From contig NZ_LAHA01000004.1 in NCBI RefSeq assembly GCF_002608075.1, forward strand, positions 328,051 to 392,050: 64,000 bases of DNA, in the 5' to 3' direction. Source of the DNA: Nostoc linckia z4. GTDB lineage: Bacteria; Cyanobacteriota; Cyanobacteriia; Cyanobacteriales; Nostocaceae. Both the position numbers and the translations under genes were made by a program. This document shows positions 25,684 through 33,705 of the stretch, piece by piece (positions within the stretch are counted from its first letter, which is position 1; each line of letters begins with the position of its first letter). The notes beneath the pieces are model-generated. The model was not told the origin of the DNA. It saw only the letters and a program-made list of their open reading frames with translations, and did not search any database.

Positions 25684-26613
25684 ATGAAAATAACTAGAAT
25701 CCGAATAAGTGAAATAGAAAAAGACACTGCACTATTTCAATTTCGCTCTGTCGATTTTGATGAAGAACGGGTGCAATGGCTAGTAGCAAATTGGAAGCCG
25801 GAAGCGTTAGATCCTTTAGATATTTGGCTAACGCCAGAAGGAAAAAAGTTTGTGATTGCTGGGCATCACCGATTAGAGTCGATGATTCGTCGGGGGGACA
25901 CTTCTGCCCCTTGTCGCGTTCACCAAATTAGCTTGCAAGAAGCTCAAATGATGGCGTTAATGTCCAATGCCAACAGGTTGCAATATACCTCATTTGAGTA
26001 TACCCGCTGTGTTGATTTCCTGATTAAAAAATGCGGCAATAACTATCAGCAAGCTGGCGAGAGTTTAGCAATTAGTGAAGGAATGGCGCGAAAATACCAT
26101 TCCTTAGTTTGTCTTTTAGGAACGGATTGGGAGGTACAAACTGATAAATTAGATTTACTCTCTCGCGCTTTTGAAGTGGCTAATTTTGCTGAGAATAATA
26201 CACTCACTCAAACGGAGATTCAATCGCTATTCAAGATTACTGCCCAATACGATTTGACGGCTAACCAGATTCGCCAACTGCTGCGGGATATCCGCCGCCA
26301 AAAAGACGCCGATGCCAAAACTCAAGGAACTTTATTTGACCTTGCAAGCTTTGGCGATCGCACGGCTAAAGCTTTGAAGAAGCGGACTTTTCTAGATAAT
26401 TGTGCGGCACAAACCTGGTGGCTTTATGAAATGATTTCGTCTGAGCGCCACCACGTTTTTCCAGAAGATATCAAAGAGCCTTTGATGAAAGATTTGCGGC
26501 GACTTTATGCTCATTGTATTGGGTCAGAAGAAGCCGAAGTGGTGCCAGTTCGAGCCACCAAAAAAGGCAGAGTAATACCAGTTTCTTACGAGGATAAAAA
26601 TGACAGAACGTAA
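25684..26613 (+). CDS. ParB-like protein
   Basis: 309 residues. N-terminal ParB/Srx domain (ISEIEKD, then FVIAGHHRLESMIRRGD) and a helical centre with an HTH-like segment (YQQAGESLAISEGMARKYHS), as in KorB/ParB proteins. QGTLFDL near residue 215 is another clamp-motif-like peptide. Could serve as the PRTRC-linked ParB, or as part of the element's modification set. Overlaps the following gene by 14 bases. Confidence 0.7.
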   Translation: MKITRIRISEIEKDTALFQFRSVDFDEERVQWLVANWKPEALDPLDIWLTPEGKKFVIAGHHRLESMIRRGDTSAPCRVHQISLQEAQMMALMSNANRLQYTSFEYTRCVDFLIKKCGNNYQQAGESLAISEGMARKYHSLVCLLGTDWEVQTDKLDLLSRAFEVANFAENNTLTQTEIQSLFKITAQYDLTANQIRQLLRDIRRQKDADAKTQGTLFDLASFGDRTAKALKKRTFLDNCAAQTWWLYEMISSERHHVFPEDIKEPLMKDLRRLYAHCIGSEEAEVVPVRATKKGRVIPVSYEDKNDRT

Positions 26614-27274
26614 ATGGCATCCCCGTACTCGCCCCCAGGATGTGCGGGTGGGAAAACATTTTATGTTGAGCGACTTTCTCTATTCCCAAACCGCCATCAC
26701 CAAGGGCATCCCCAACTGTCCTAGCAGTTGGACTGGTGTAGAAGTTCGGGGATTAAAGGGGCTGTGCAAGCACATACTCGATCCTGTTGTGGAAAACTTT
26801 GGCCCTGTTAGCGTGACCTTTGGGTTTTGTTCATTGCAGCTTTGGAAGCATTGGTATCCCAGCCTCGAAAATCCCTATGCGCTCCACTTGTTCCGCCCTC
26901 CCCAAGGGGGCATCGGCGGCGCTGCCGATATCCTCATTCACTCGCACCCTACCAATCCCCGTTCGGTGTTTAACTGGATTCGCCGCAACTGCACCTACGA
27001 TCGCTTGATTATGTACCCCGGCAGTTCGATTATTTGCTGTGCTTGGTGCGAACACAATCCCCGGTTCCACGCCAAAGAATGGATCTTTCCCAACGCTGGT
27101 GGAAAAGCCGAATATGTGGATGCCGGTTGGGACGGCCCGCCGTCCCCTAAAAAAGATTCAAACCCAGATTACGAGCAAGGGAAGCTGTTTTGGGTTCCCT
27201 CAATGTTGTGCGATTGTTCTTCAATGCTAGACCACAACGCTAGCGTCATGTCTTTCCTCTTACAAAATAAATAA
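26600..27274 (+). CDS. Peptidase M15-like protein
   Basis: 224 residues. KHFMLSDFLYSQTAITKGIPN, then VRGLKGLCKHILDPV and GPVSVTFGFCS, then GGAADILI. This is the layout of the M15_3 D-Ala-D-Ala carboxypeptidase-like family used as phage endolysins. The usual S-x-H before G-x-A-x-D is replaced by an Arg/Pro-rich stretch, so one zinc ligand may have moved or been lost and the enzyme may be inactive or repurposed. Confidence 0.6.
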   Translation: MTERKWHPRTRPQDVRVGKHFMLSDFLYSQTAITKGIPNCPSSWTGVEVRGLKGLCKHILDPVVENFGPVSVTFGFCSLQLWKHWYPSLENPYALHLFRPPQGGIGGAADILIHSHPTNPRSVFNWIRRNCTYDRLIMYPGSSIICCAWCEHNPRFHAKEWIFPNAGGKAEYVDAGWDGPPSPKKDSNPDYEQGKLFWVPSMLCDCSSMLDHNASVMSFLLQNK

Positions 27275-27276
27275 TC

Positions 27277-27849
27277 GTGATTTCCAAAATTCGTGGTTTA
27301 CAATCTGCCAATCCCAAGTTTGGCTTTACTTGTGCTGTCGATGTTCCAAGAACTAACAAAGTTGCTGGTTTCCTGACTCATATCAAAACCCCACAACGCG
27401 ACGTGTGGCAAACTCATCACTTAGAAGAGTTTAAATCTATGACCCAAGCTGCCCGCTATTTAGTTGAGGAATACGAGAGGATGAGATCCGATTCTCGCGT
27501 GAAGCAACTAATTAAGCTGGAGTCGATTTTATGGTTCTACGGAGTCTGCAAGAATCAGCGGTTTAATGTTAACAATCTGTCCGAGTCGCAGTTAATTTTA
27601 GCGACCACAATTTTAGACCAACGCAGGTATCTTCTTCATCCCGACATCCGCCATAGCTATTGGTTGCCAGCAAATAGCGAAAGCTATCAAATGCGGCTTT
27701 GGGATATCGCTAACCCTTGGGTGAAACCTCTTTATTGGAGGTTTACAGCATTGGATGAAGTTAGCGCCAACCGAAATGAAAAAGCCATTGCTAGCGGTTT
27801 TATCAATACTTATAAAGCCGCAGTCTATTACCTTTACTACCAGATTTAA
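27277..27849 (+). CDS. Hypothetical protein
   Basis: 190 residues from a GTG start, three bases after the M15-like gene. Aromatic-rich C-terminal half, no family recognised. Same operon as the ParB-like and M15-like genes. Confidence 0.55.
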   Translation: MISKIRGLQSANPKFGFTCAVDVPRTNKVAGFLTHIKTPQRDVWQTHHLEEFKSMTQAARYLVEEYERMRSDSRVKQLIKLESILWFYGVCKNQRFNVNNLSESQLILATTILDQRRYLLHPDIRHSYWLPANSESYQMRLWDIANPWVKPLYWRFTALDEVSANRNEKAIASGFINTYKAAVYYLYYQI

Positions 27850-27870
27850 TTGCCATTTTGGGAGACACTG

Positions 27871-28641
27871 ATGGCACGAAAACCTAATAAAAAACAACGG
27901 CGTTGGGTTGAGGAATTTTGCAAGCAGCGACCGGGGAGCCGAATTGTCAGTATTCAGGATGCGACTTGCGGCTACTTCTACTACACGATCGCGTGGAACG
28001 AAGATCTACCCGTATACGCGCCTTCAAACGAGGAAGACGAGGAATTAGATCTAGGCATGGGCTGGATAACTCGTCAGTTATACGTCGAATTGACCCCAGC
28101 GGGTATTGACCGCTTGCGTCAAGAGACAATTGCAGATATTGTTTATCCCCACTGCCTAATCGATTGGCGGCGGCGGATGGTAACTGCCCAAACGGTATTG
28201 CCCATTGCTCAAGTATTGGAACTTCCATCTGAGCCAGTAAAGCGCACTACCTCCAGACGACGTAAAAAGTCTAGTTTGGAAACAACTCAACACCAGCTGC
28301 CAATAGATCCTCTAGGGCAGGAAATCTTAGATATTAGACTGCGCCAGGGGGGTGAAGTCCAATCGCGTCAAGATTTGCTCTCTGACCGAGCACCTCATTA
28401 CTCTTTGGCGATGGGAACTGTAATTCATCTCAACCAAGCTCTCATTGATTTACTCAAGGAAATAAACGCAACTTCCGAAGAATGGGAATCTGCGGAATTG
28501 CTTTTAGGAGTAATTGGTGAAGCGGGTGTATTGGAGTACATCAAACAGATTCCAGGGTGGCGCAAATACCACGGCATAGAAGTAGCATCAACGGTTCCGG
28601 TTGTTGCCAAGCAATCTCAAGTTCAAACTCAATCAATTTAA
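27871..28641 (+). CDS. Hypothetical protein
   Basis: 256 residues. ATG at 27871 is chosen because GGGAG precedes it; a TTG 21 bases upstream is in frame. Basic start (MARKPNKKQRRWVEEFCKQR), an acidic stretch, a basic SRRRKKS linker and a helical C-terminus. No family recognised. Confidence 0.55.
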   Translation: MARKPNKKQRRWVEEFCKQRPGSRIVSIQDATCGYFYYTIAWNEDLPVYAPSNEEDEELDLGMGWITRQLYVELTPAGIDRLRQETIADIVYPHCLIDWRRRMVTAQTVLPIAQVLELPSEPVKRTTSRRRKKSSLETTQHQLPIDPLGQEILDIRLRQGGEVQSRQDLLSDRAPHYSLAMGTVIHLNQALIDLLKEINATSEEWESAELLLGVIGEAGVLEYIKQIPGWRKYHGIEVASTVPVVAKQSQVQTQSI

Positions 28642-28648
28642 CAAAGCG

Positions 28649-29212
28649 ATGGAAAGATTAAACCAATTCAATGCTATGCAAATAGCAGAATTTCTTGGCG
28701 GACGTTTGTGCGAACAAAACAACGATTTTATCAGAATCTACGAACAAGATTGGGGCGGTATTACCATTCATGAAAATGGTGGTGAGGAGGTAAATGTTAG
28801 CTTTGAATACATGCGTGGATTAGATATCGATCTACCAGAAGGTATTCGGGCGACTGAGTTTACTTTTGAATTTAGCATTCCCTACACTGGCTGTGATGAA
28901 GCAGAATTCGCAGCACGGCTGCTTTTTTACTTAAGAAAAGCACCCAAAGGAGTTGATTTGATAGATTATTTTGCCCAACAAAAAGAGCAAGAGGCGCAGA
29001 GATCTTTACCTGTATCCGTTACAACAGTAAAGATTCAGGGAGTACAGAAATTGAAGTGCGATTGTACAAAATGGCTAGGTAAAAACTCTACTTGGTCTAT
29101 TTGTCTTAACGAGAATTTTGAATTTGAAGTGTGGCATCAAGGCACTACTTTATGTGATACCTCTAAAACCTTTGAAAGTGCTTTGAAAAAAGTCGGCATT
29201 ACTCAAGATTAA
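28649..29212 (+). CDS. Hypothetical protein
   Basis: 187 residues from ATG 28649, following the upstream stop. Mixed alpha/beta with CDCTKW near the middle. No family recognised. Last gene of this rightward operon, followed by a 10-bp hairpin. Confidence 0.55.
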   Translation: MERLNQFNAMQIAEFLGGRLCEQNNDFIRIYEQDWGGITIHENGGEEVNVSFEYMRGLDIDLPEGIRATEFTFEFSIPYTGCDEAEFAARLLFYLRKAPKGVDLIDYFAQQKEQEAQRSLPVSVTTVKIQGVQKLKCDCTKWLGKNSTWSICLNENFEFEVWHQGTTLCDTSKTFESALKKVGITQD

Positions 29213-29224
29213 AGAGCCATAAAA

Positions 29225-29270
29225 CTAAAGCAGGCACGCTGCTCGTGGAAGGGGCTAGCACCTGCTTTAG
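29225..29270 (+). terminator. Hairpin between convergent genes
   Basis: CTAAAGCAGG and CCTGCTTTAG form a perfect 10-bp stem around a 26-base loop, between the rightward operon and the leftward endolysin gene. No long T tract; terminator assignment is tentative. Confidence 0.45.
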
Positions 29271-29339
29271 ATCGATAGCTCCTTGAAATTCTTTTCCCTA
29301 TCAAAGAATTCTAAAAGTATTAACGCAATTAGGAGTTTA

Positions 29340-30293
29340 TCATGAAATGATTAGCGAGTTAGAAGCAGGAAAATTTTCCTGCTTCTTTGGGCTTGCCGCA
29401 AACTTCAACAATTCATCCCCAGCGATCGCTGTGCTGTAGAAAACGTAATTATTGTTAGCCAAGTAGCGGCGATCGCGTTTGACTATAGACATAAATTCTC
29501 GATGTCCAGCGCGCGATCGCCCAATCAAGCAGCCAGCCGAAGCGTTGTTGATATTGTTAGCCGGGTAGTCATAGCCCCAATGCTGGTTAATCCCGAAAAT
29601 ACCACTGTCTAACTTATCGCCGGTGCGCTTGTAGTCTTTGTTGAAGTCCCGACAAACGGTGACTGAACCAACTTGCACCAGCGCTTCATGTGGTTCGGCA
29701 TTCCCGTGGATGCCCACAGCCCAAGCTCTGTACTGCCCAAAGGCAATTCTGGCAGCACCGCCAGGATTCATCGGGTGGTAGGTGTAGTAGCTTCCTGGTT
29801 CGGAAGTTGCTTGCCACCGCCCAATAATTTTGGGAACGCCATCTATAACTTCGATGACCAAGCGTAAATCGTTAAATTCGTTGGGAGCGTCGTTATTGAG
29901 AGTGCCATCAGCATTCAACCCCTCAACGTAAACAATGTTGTATTCGTTGCGGTTGGTAAACAGCTGATAGTTTTTAGCAAGCATATATTTAACAATGCGA
30001 CTTGCTAAATCTTCCCCCAACTGTAGTGGCGTTTGAAAATCCTCGGGTTTAGCCTCTAACAGTTTTTGGACGGTTAGCGAAGAAATAATAAAATCAATTT
30101 CTCCGGAATTACTTCTTTTTTGAAAGTCTCGTAACGCCGCTGCTGAAAGCGGCCCAAATCTGCCATCAGCGGGAGGTTCTAATAGTCCTAAGTTAATTAA
30201 TTGTGCTTGAATTTCAAACGCCAAATCTCGGTCTTGAGCGATCGCCTCAAAACTGAGTTTGATTTCTGTATTATGAAAGTCTTGAAGCTTCAT
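29340..30293 (-). CDS. Endolysin-like, peptidoglycan-binding protein
   Basis: 317 residues from ATG 30293 (an upstream in-frame start would overlap the divergent gene). Residues ~20-60 form a PG_binding_1 repeat (DGRFGPLSAAALRDFQ). The C-terminal ~150 residues contain VGIHGN, NQHWGYDYP and ASAGCLIGRSRAGHREFM, resembling a YkuD-like or related lytic domain with His and Cys. Likely degrades or remodels host peptidoglycan. The C-terminus carries a palindrome-derived ENFPASN peptide. Confidence 0.7.
   Translation of the reverse strand: MKLQDFHNTEIKLSFEAIAQDRDLAFEIQAQLINLGLLEPPADGRFGPLSAAALRDFQKRSNSGEIDFIISSLTVQKLLEAKPEDFQTPLQLGEDLASRIVKYMLAKNYQLFTNRNEYNIVYVEGLNADGTLNNDAPNEFNDLRLVIEVIDGVPKIIGRWQATSEPGSYYTYHPMNPGGAARIAFGQYRAWAVGIHGNAEPHEALVQVGSVTVCRDFNKDYKRTGDKLDSGIFGINQHWGYDYPANNINNASAGCLIGRSRAGHREFMSIVKRDRRYLANNNYVFYSTAIAGDELLKFAASPKKQENFPASNSLIIS
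29362..29385. repeat. Element palindrome, variant copy 4
   Basis: GCAGGAAAATTTTCCTGC core (29365-29382) extended by GAA/TTC on both sides to a 24-bp palindrome. The changed outer base pair is compensated on the other arm (C-G to G-C), so the palindrome is kept. In the 3' end of the endolysin gene. Confidence 0.9.
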
Positions 30294-30312
30294 TTTGAAT
30301 ACAAAAAGTGAT

Positions 30313-30504
30313 ATGAGTACAGAAAAGGTACAAGCTTGCTGCAACTGCGTCTACTGGACTGGTGGTGATGGAAAGCAAAGGTTGTTGTGTGCTGTCGCAC
30401 CTATTCCCCAACCTGTCTCGTTAGCGGCACTGGAATTCAAAGATGGCAGAATAGCCTATACAGAAAACTTGTGCAGAGAATTCCTCTTCTTAGGTACTAC
30501 TTAA
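30313..30504 (+). CDS. Small Cys-rich protein
   Basis: 63 residues from ATG 30313: ACCNCVYWTGGDGKQRLLCA and a later Cys. Probably a zinc- or metal-binding mini-protein. Diverges from the endolysin gene and overlaps the end of the methyltransferase at 30497 by 8 bases. Confidence 0.5.
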   Translation: MSTEKVQACCNCVYWTGGDGKQRLLCAVAPIPQPVSLAALEFKDGRIAYTENLCREFLFLGTT

Positions 30505-31225
30505 TTGCTGCGATGCCAGCAAAGTTAAACCATTTGAAGAAAACCCCAATTTTGGTAAAACCGGCTTCGGCTAGCATTGCAATATTACTTTCTAAAGTTA
30601 GCGGAATCATGACCCCACGCAATGATTTAGCTTTTGAGTGAATCTCCTCAACGCTCAATCCCATTGCTTCTTTACGCTGCCAATGCAGATGGTTGAAAAT
30701 CTCGCCCATCGTGCTATCAGTATCGGCAACTTTTTCGACCAGTAAAAATCCGCCACTAGGGTTGAGGCTGTTGTAGATTTTTTGGCAAATATCTTGCCGA
30801 TATCTGGGGTGGATAAATTGCAAAGTGTAAAGGCTCGAAATCAAATCAATTTCTTGGGGGAAATGATAAGCTTCGATGTCGGTTTTGATTAGATCTATCC
30901 TCTGGAATCCGTTGAGAGTTTTACTCGCTTCTTCCAGCATTGGGGCAGAATTATCAATGCCAATAATAGAGATATTTTTGCCTACATGCCGCCTATAAAT
31001 ATCGCTAATTGTGCTTCCAGTCGCACATCCTAAGTCTAGGATGAGTGAATTTTTTCTGACGAACCAATCAGATATTTCAGAAACAGCAACTTGGGTATCT
31101 AAATAATAAGGAACTGATTTAATGACATGAGAGTTAAATTTGGGAGCTACTTGAGAATTAAATTCCCAACTGCCTGGACTAACGAAAATACCATCATCGG
31201 CTTTTAAGGGCGTTATTTTTGACAT
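30497..31225 (-). CDS. CmoA-like SAM methyltransferase
   Basis: 242 residues. VAPKFNSHVIKSVPYY near residue 25 and SAM motif I LDLGCATGSTI, then IIGIDNSAPML, resemble CmoA, the carboxy-SAM synthase acting on wobble uridine modification. It could be a phage-carried tRNA-modification factor or use carboxy-SAM for another substrate. It heads or follows the two ParB-like genes on the same strand (27 bases apart). Exact product is inferred from motif resemblance only. Confidence 0.65.
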   Translation of the reverse strand: MSKITPLKADDGIFVSPGSWEFNSQVAPKFNSHVIKSVPYYLDTQVAVSEISDWFVRKNSLILDLGCATGSTISDIYRRHVGKNISIIGIDNSAPMLEEASKTLNGFQRIDLIKTDIEAYHFPQEIDLISSLYTLQFIHPRYRQDICQKIYNSLNPSGGFLLVEKVADTDSTMGEIFNHLHWQRKEAMGLSVEEIHSKAKSLRGVMIPLTLESNIAMLAEAGFTKIGVFFKWFNFAGIAAIK

Positions 31226-31252
31226 ATTTTTTTGAGGTTTTTGAATTTAAAT

Positions 31253-31957
31253 TTATGCTGCTGTCTGTTGTGGTTCTTGTTCTTGCTGTTGTTCGTTTTC
31301 CTCCTCAGCGAGTGGTTGAATATTTAGCATTTCGGCTATTACAGTCCCCAGTGCTGCTGGGCTATTTCCGTTGGGACTTAAATTACTTAAGCGTTCTACC
31401 CAGGCTTCATATGTACTAGCCGGAACGTGTTTGGAAAACATTCCAAACTGCACCTTAACGGTACTTTCTAGTTCTTCTTCTACTTCCTCATTGCTGCGAT
31501 TGCGTATTTCTTCAACCACAGAATCGCTGCCAAAAGCTAGGTTTTCAGCTTCAGTGATAGCGTTAGCTACAATCGCCTCAGTTTCCTGGGCGGTGAATCC
31601 GGTACCCACCAAATCTTCACTATCAAAAGTTGATAAAATCTCGGCTAATTTATCGTAGTCCCAGTCTCCCTTAATTTTATTAAGAGAAAGATTAAGAGCC
31701 ATTTCTTGGTCATAGGGTAAATCTACAAGCACCGCCGTAAGCTTTTTATATCCAGCGTTTTTTCCGGCTTGAATTCTTTGGTGTCCGCCGACTACTTGAT
31801 TGTTTCTAACATTAACAATTAGCGGTTCTACTAAGCCAAATTCTTTTAGTGATTCCTCTAGCGCTGCCATTTGAGATTCTGGCATCCAGCGCGGGTTTTT
31901 CGGATTCACCATTCCCTCTAAGGCAGCAAGCGTGAAATCTTTATACTGTAACGCCAT
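31253..31957 (-). CDS. ParB-like protein, tandem copy 1
   Basis: 234 residues. ParB/Srx domain with MPESQMAALEESLKEFGLVE and VVGGHQRIQAG; then a MALNLSLNKIKGDWD segment and an acidic Gln-rich tail (EENEQQQEQEPQQ). Shares this order with the upstream gene, 3 bases away, so the two are tandem duplicates. Proteins of this kind often sit beside phage DNA methylases. Confidence 0.75.
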   Translation of the reverse strand: MALQYKDFTLAALEGMVNPKNPRWMPESQMAALEESLKEFGLVEPLIVNVRNNQVVGGHQRIQAGKNAGYKKLTAVLVDLPYDQEMALNLSLNKIKGDWDYDKLAEILSTFDSEDLVGTGFTAQETEAIVANAITEAENLAFGSDSVVEEIRNRSNEEVEEELESTVKVQFGMFSKHVPASTYEAWVERLSNLSPNGNSPAALGTVIAEMLNIQPLAEEENEQQQEQEPQQTAA

Positions 31958-31960
31958 GTT

Positions 31961-32599
31961 TTATCCTAAGCCAATTAATTTAAAAAACCTTGCCCCAGCA
32001 GCAATGTCATCTACTCCAACCTCTGCATACAACCTTTGGATGAGTGCTTCATAGCCTTGCTTAGAACAAGTGAAAAACACTTTAGCGCTGCGGAACGCTA
32101 CAAATTCAGTTGTTCGTTTGGTACTAAAGCGTTCGGCAAAAGATTCAAAACTTTCTTCAAAGGGTTCCTCGTAGTCCGACATGATTTCTACTAGGTCAGA
32201 CTCACTAAAGCCAGAAAAAGCGATCGCCTCGGAAGTAGATAATTCTGCCAAAACTTCTTCTAGGATTTGATAATCCCACTTCCCATTGATGCGATTGAGA
32301 GCTAGCCCTAATCTAGCCTCAGCTTTTTCCTCAAAATCGACTACGTTGACTTCAATCTCAGTTAAGCCTTCTGCCTGTGCTGCCCGAATCCTTTGATGTC
32401 CGCCAACTATATTACCGGTTCGCTTATTAAAAATAGGGGGTAACAGCAAACCAAACTGCTTGATGCCGTTTCGTAAATCACTTAATTGTTTGGCGGTAAT
32501 TATTCCAGGATTGTTTTTTGTAAGAGCGTTCACTGCTCTTTCAATCTCCCAAGTTTCAATCACCATATTATTCGGTGAAGTTAAGTTTTTTTTCATCAA
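31961..32599 (-). CDS. ParB-like protein, tandem copy 2
   Basis: 212 residues. LSDLRNGIKQFGLLLPPIF, then IVGGHQRIRAAQAEG and LGLALNRINGKWDYQILEEV, matching the neighbour motif by motif. Two ParB-like proteins side by side could form a heterodimer. No partner ParA is seen, so plasmid partition is not implied. Confidence 0.75.
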   Translation of the reverse strand: MMKKNLTSPNNMVIETWEIERAVNALTKNNPGIITAKQLSDLRNGIKQFGLLLPPIFNKRTGNIVGGHQRIRAAQAEGLTEIEVNVVDFEEKAEARLGLALNRINGKWDYQILEEVLAELSTSEAIAFSGFSESDLVEIMSDYEEPFEESFESFAERFSTKRTTEFVAFRSAKVFFTCSKQGYEALIQRLYAEVGVDDIAAGARFFKLIGLG

Positions 32600-32644
32600 A
32601 GATAATGTTTAAAATAATAGAAGAATTAACGTTTGAGTACTTGC

Positions 32645-33103
32645 ATGGCAAAAGATCGAGAAACAAAACCAAAGCAGTCAGGAGGCTTTCGCCCTGGCGC
32701 TGGCAGGAAGTTTAGAGGAGTTCCCACCGAGAAGATCAGACTCAACAAGGATATGAGGGATAAGCTAAGGAGCCATGTAGATTGGCTAGTTGAGACTGGA
32801 GGAAAATTTATCTCGCAACAAGAATATAGTTCAAACGTAATTCTGAAATATACCTCGGCTTGCTCTAAAGATGAAAGCCTGCTAAATGAAATAGCAGAGG
32901 ATGTTGCGCCTTCTTACTCTCCGTGGGCAACCCTTACAATAACCCAAGAAGCTTACAACCAACTCAGTGAATTAGTTAAAAAGATAGAACCTCTTACACC
33001 TGTATATACCAATTTATCTAATGTTTTTACAGTAATAATACTGAAAGAGATTAGGAAGCAAAAAAAAGTCGTGTCTGCACCGCGCCCAAGTCTGGAATCT
33101 TAA
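32645..33103 (+). CDS. Basic DNA-binding-like protein
   Basis: 152 residues from ATG 32645. KQSGGFRPGAGRKFRGVPTE is an AT-hook-like basic motif common at the start of phage small-terminase and DNA-binding proteins. Two helical segments follow that could be ribbon-helix-helix-like. Diverges from the ParB pair; may regulate both sides. Could also be a second terminase small-subunit candidate. Confidence 0.55.
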   Translation: MAKDRETKPKQSGGFRPGAGRKFRGVPTEKIRLNKDMRDKLRSHVDWLVETGGKFISQQEYSSNVILKYTSACSKDESLLNEIAEDVAPSYSPWATLTITQEAYNQLSELVKKIEPLTPVYTNLSNVFTVIILKEIRKQKKVVSAPRPSLES

Positions 33104-33136
33104 ACTTAAGAAATGAGCGCGTTTTTCCCTTTCTAG

Positions 33137-33185
33137 TAAAATGTTGCAAATAATCAAAAAATGTGTTATGATCTAAATGTGGCAA
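33137..33185 (+). promoter_or_regulatory. Middle promoter, copy B
   Basis: -35 TTGCAA (33144-33149), 17-bp spacer, -10 TATGAT (33167-33172). 41 of 49 positions match copy A at 21776. A short hairpin GGCAAG/CTTGCC begins at the likely transcription start (33181-33200). Drives the clamp and PRTRC genes. Confidence 0.75.
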
Positions 33186-33215
33186 GTATTCAAACTTGCC
33201 GCTAGAAAGGAGGGT

Positions 33216-33704
33216 ATGACAAATTTTCAACAAATAAATTCAAGCCAAATAACCTGGAATTTTATCATAGATGAAATCTTGCCTAGTAAGTTTCATCTCG
33301 TAATGTTTGATTCCAGCGGTCGCATTTTTTGGCATCGACGTTGCTTTACAAGTTTTGAAAAAGCTAATAGATTTTTTCAAAAAACTTGTCGGATGATTCG
33401 TAGTTACGATTGGCTTTGTGATGCTGGTAATGAATTGGATTGGTACTTTTTCGATAAGTTCTTTATTCTGGTTTCTGAAGAGTTCATTTACAAGCATTGG
33501 GCGATCGTAATTACTGAATTGGTTGGTGATTATCACTTGCAGCTGCACGATCCTTGTGGCTCTAAAGTAGAACTAGATCCAATCAGTATGGATGAGGCAA
33601 CAATGTCTGATGCGCTCAAAGCGTGTCAGCTTTATATTGATGGGGTTGAGACTTCAAGGTATTCCCACCCCGGACAACTTTCACTATTCGATCTAGAGGT
33701 TTAA
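33216..33704 (+). CDS. Hypothetical protein ending QLSLFDLEV
   Basis: 162 residues from ATG 33216, preceded by a strong AAAGGAGGG ribosome site; an upstream in-frame ATG overlaps the promoter and is rejected. No fold recognised; aromatic-rich alpha/beta. The tail PGQLSLFDLEV contains a textbook beta-clamp-binding pentapeptide QLSLF. It is the gene directly before the sliding clamp gene (1 base apart), so a clamp partner such as a loader adaptor or inhibitor is likely. Confidence 0.65.
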   Translation: MTNFQQINSSQITWNFIIDEILPSKFHLVMFDSSGRIFWHRRCFTSFEKANRFFQKTCRMIRSYDWLCDAGNELDWYFFDKFFILVSEEFIYKHWAIVITELVGDYHLQLHDPCGSKVELDPISMDEATMSDALKACQLYIDGVETSRYSHPGQLSLFDLEV

Positions 33705-33705
33705 T

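Noticed and set aside
31253..32599. ParB-like pair as plasmid partition genes
   Set aside because: No ParA/ParM-type ATPase or parS-like repeat cluster is visible nearby; a regulatory or modification role fits better.
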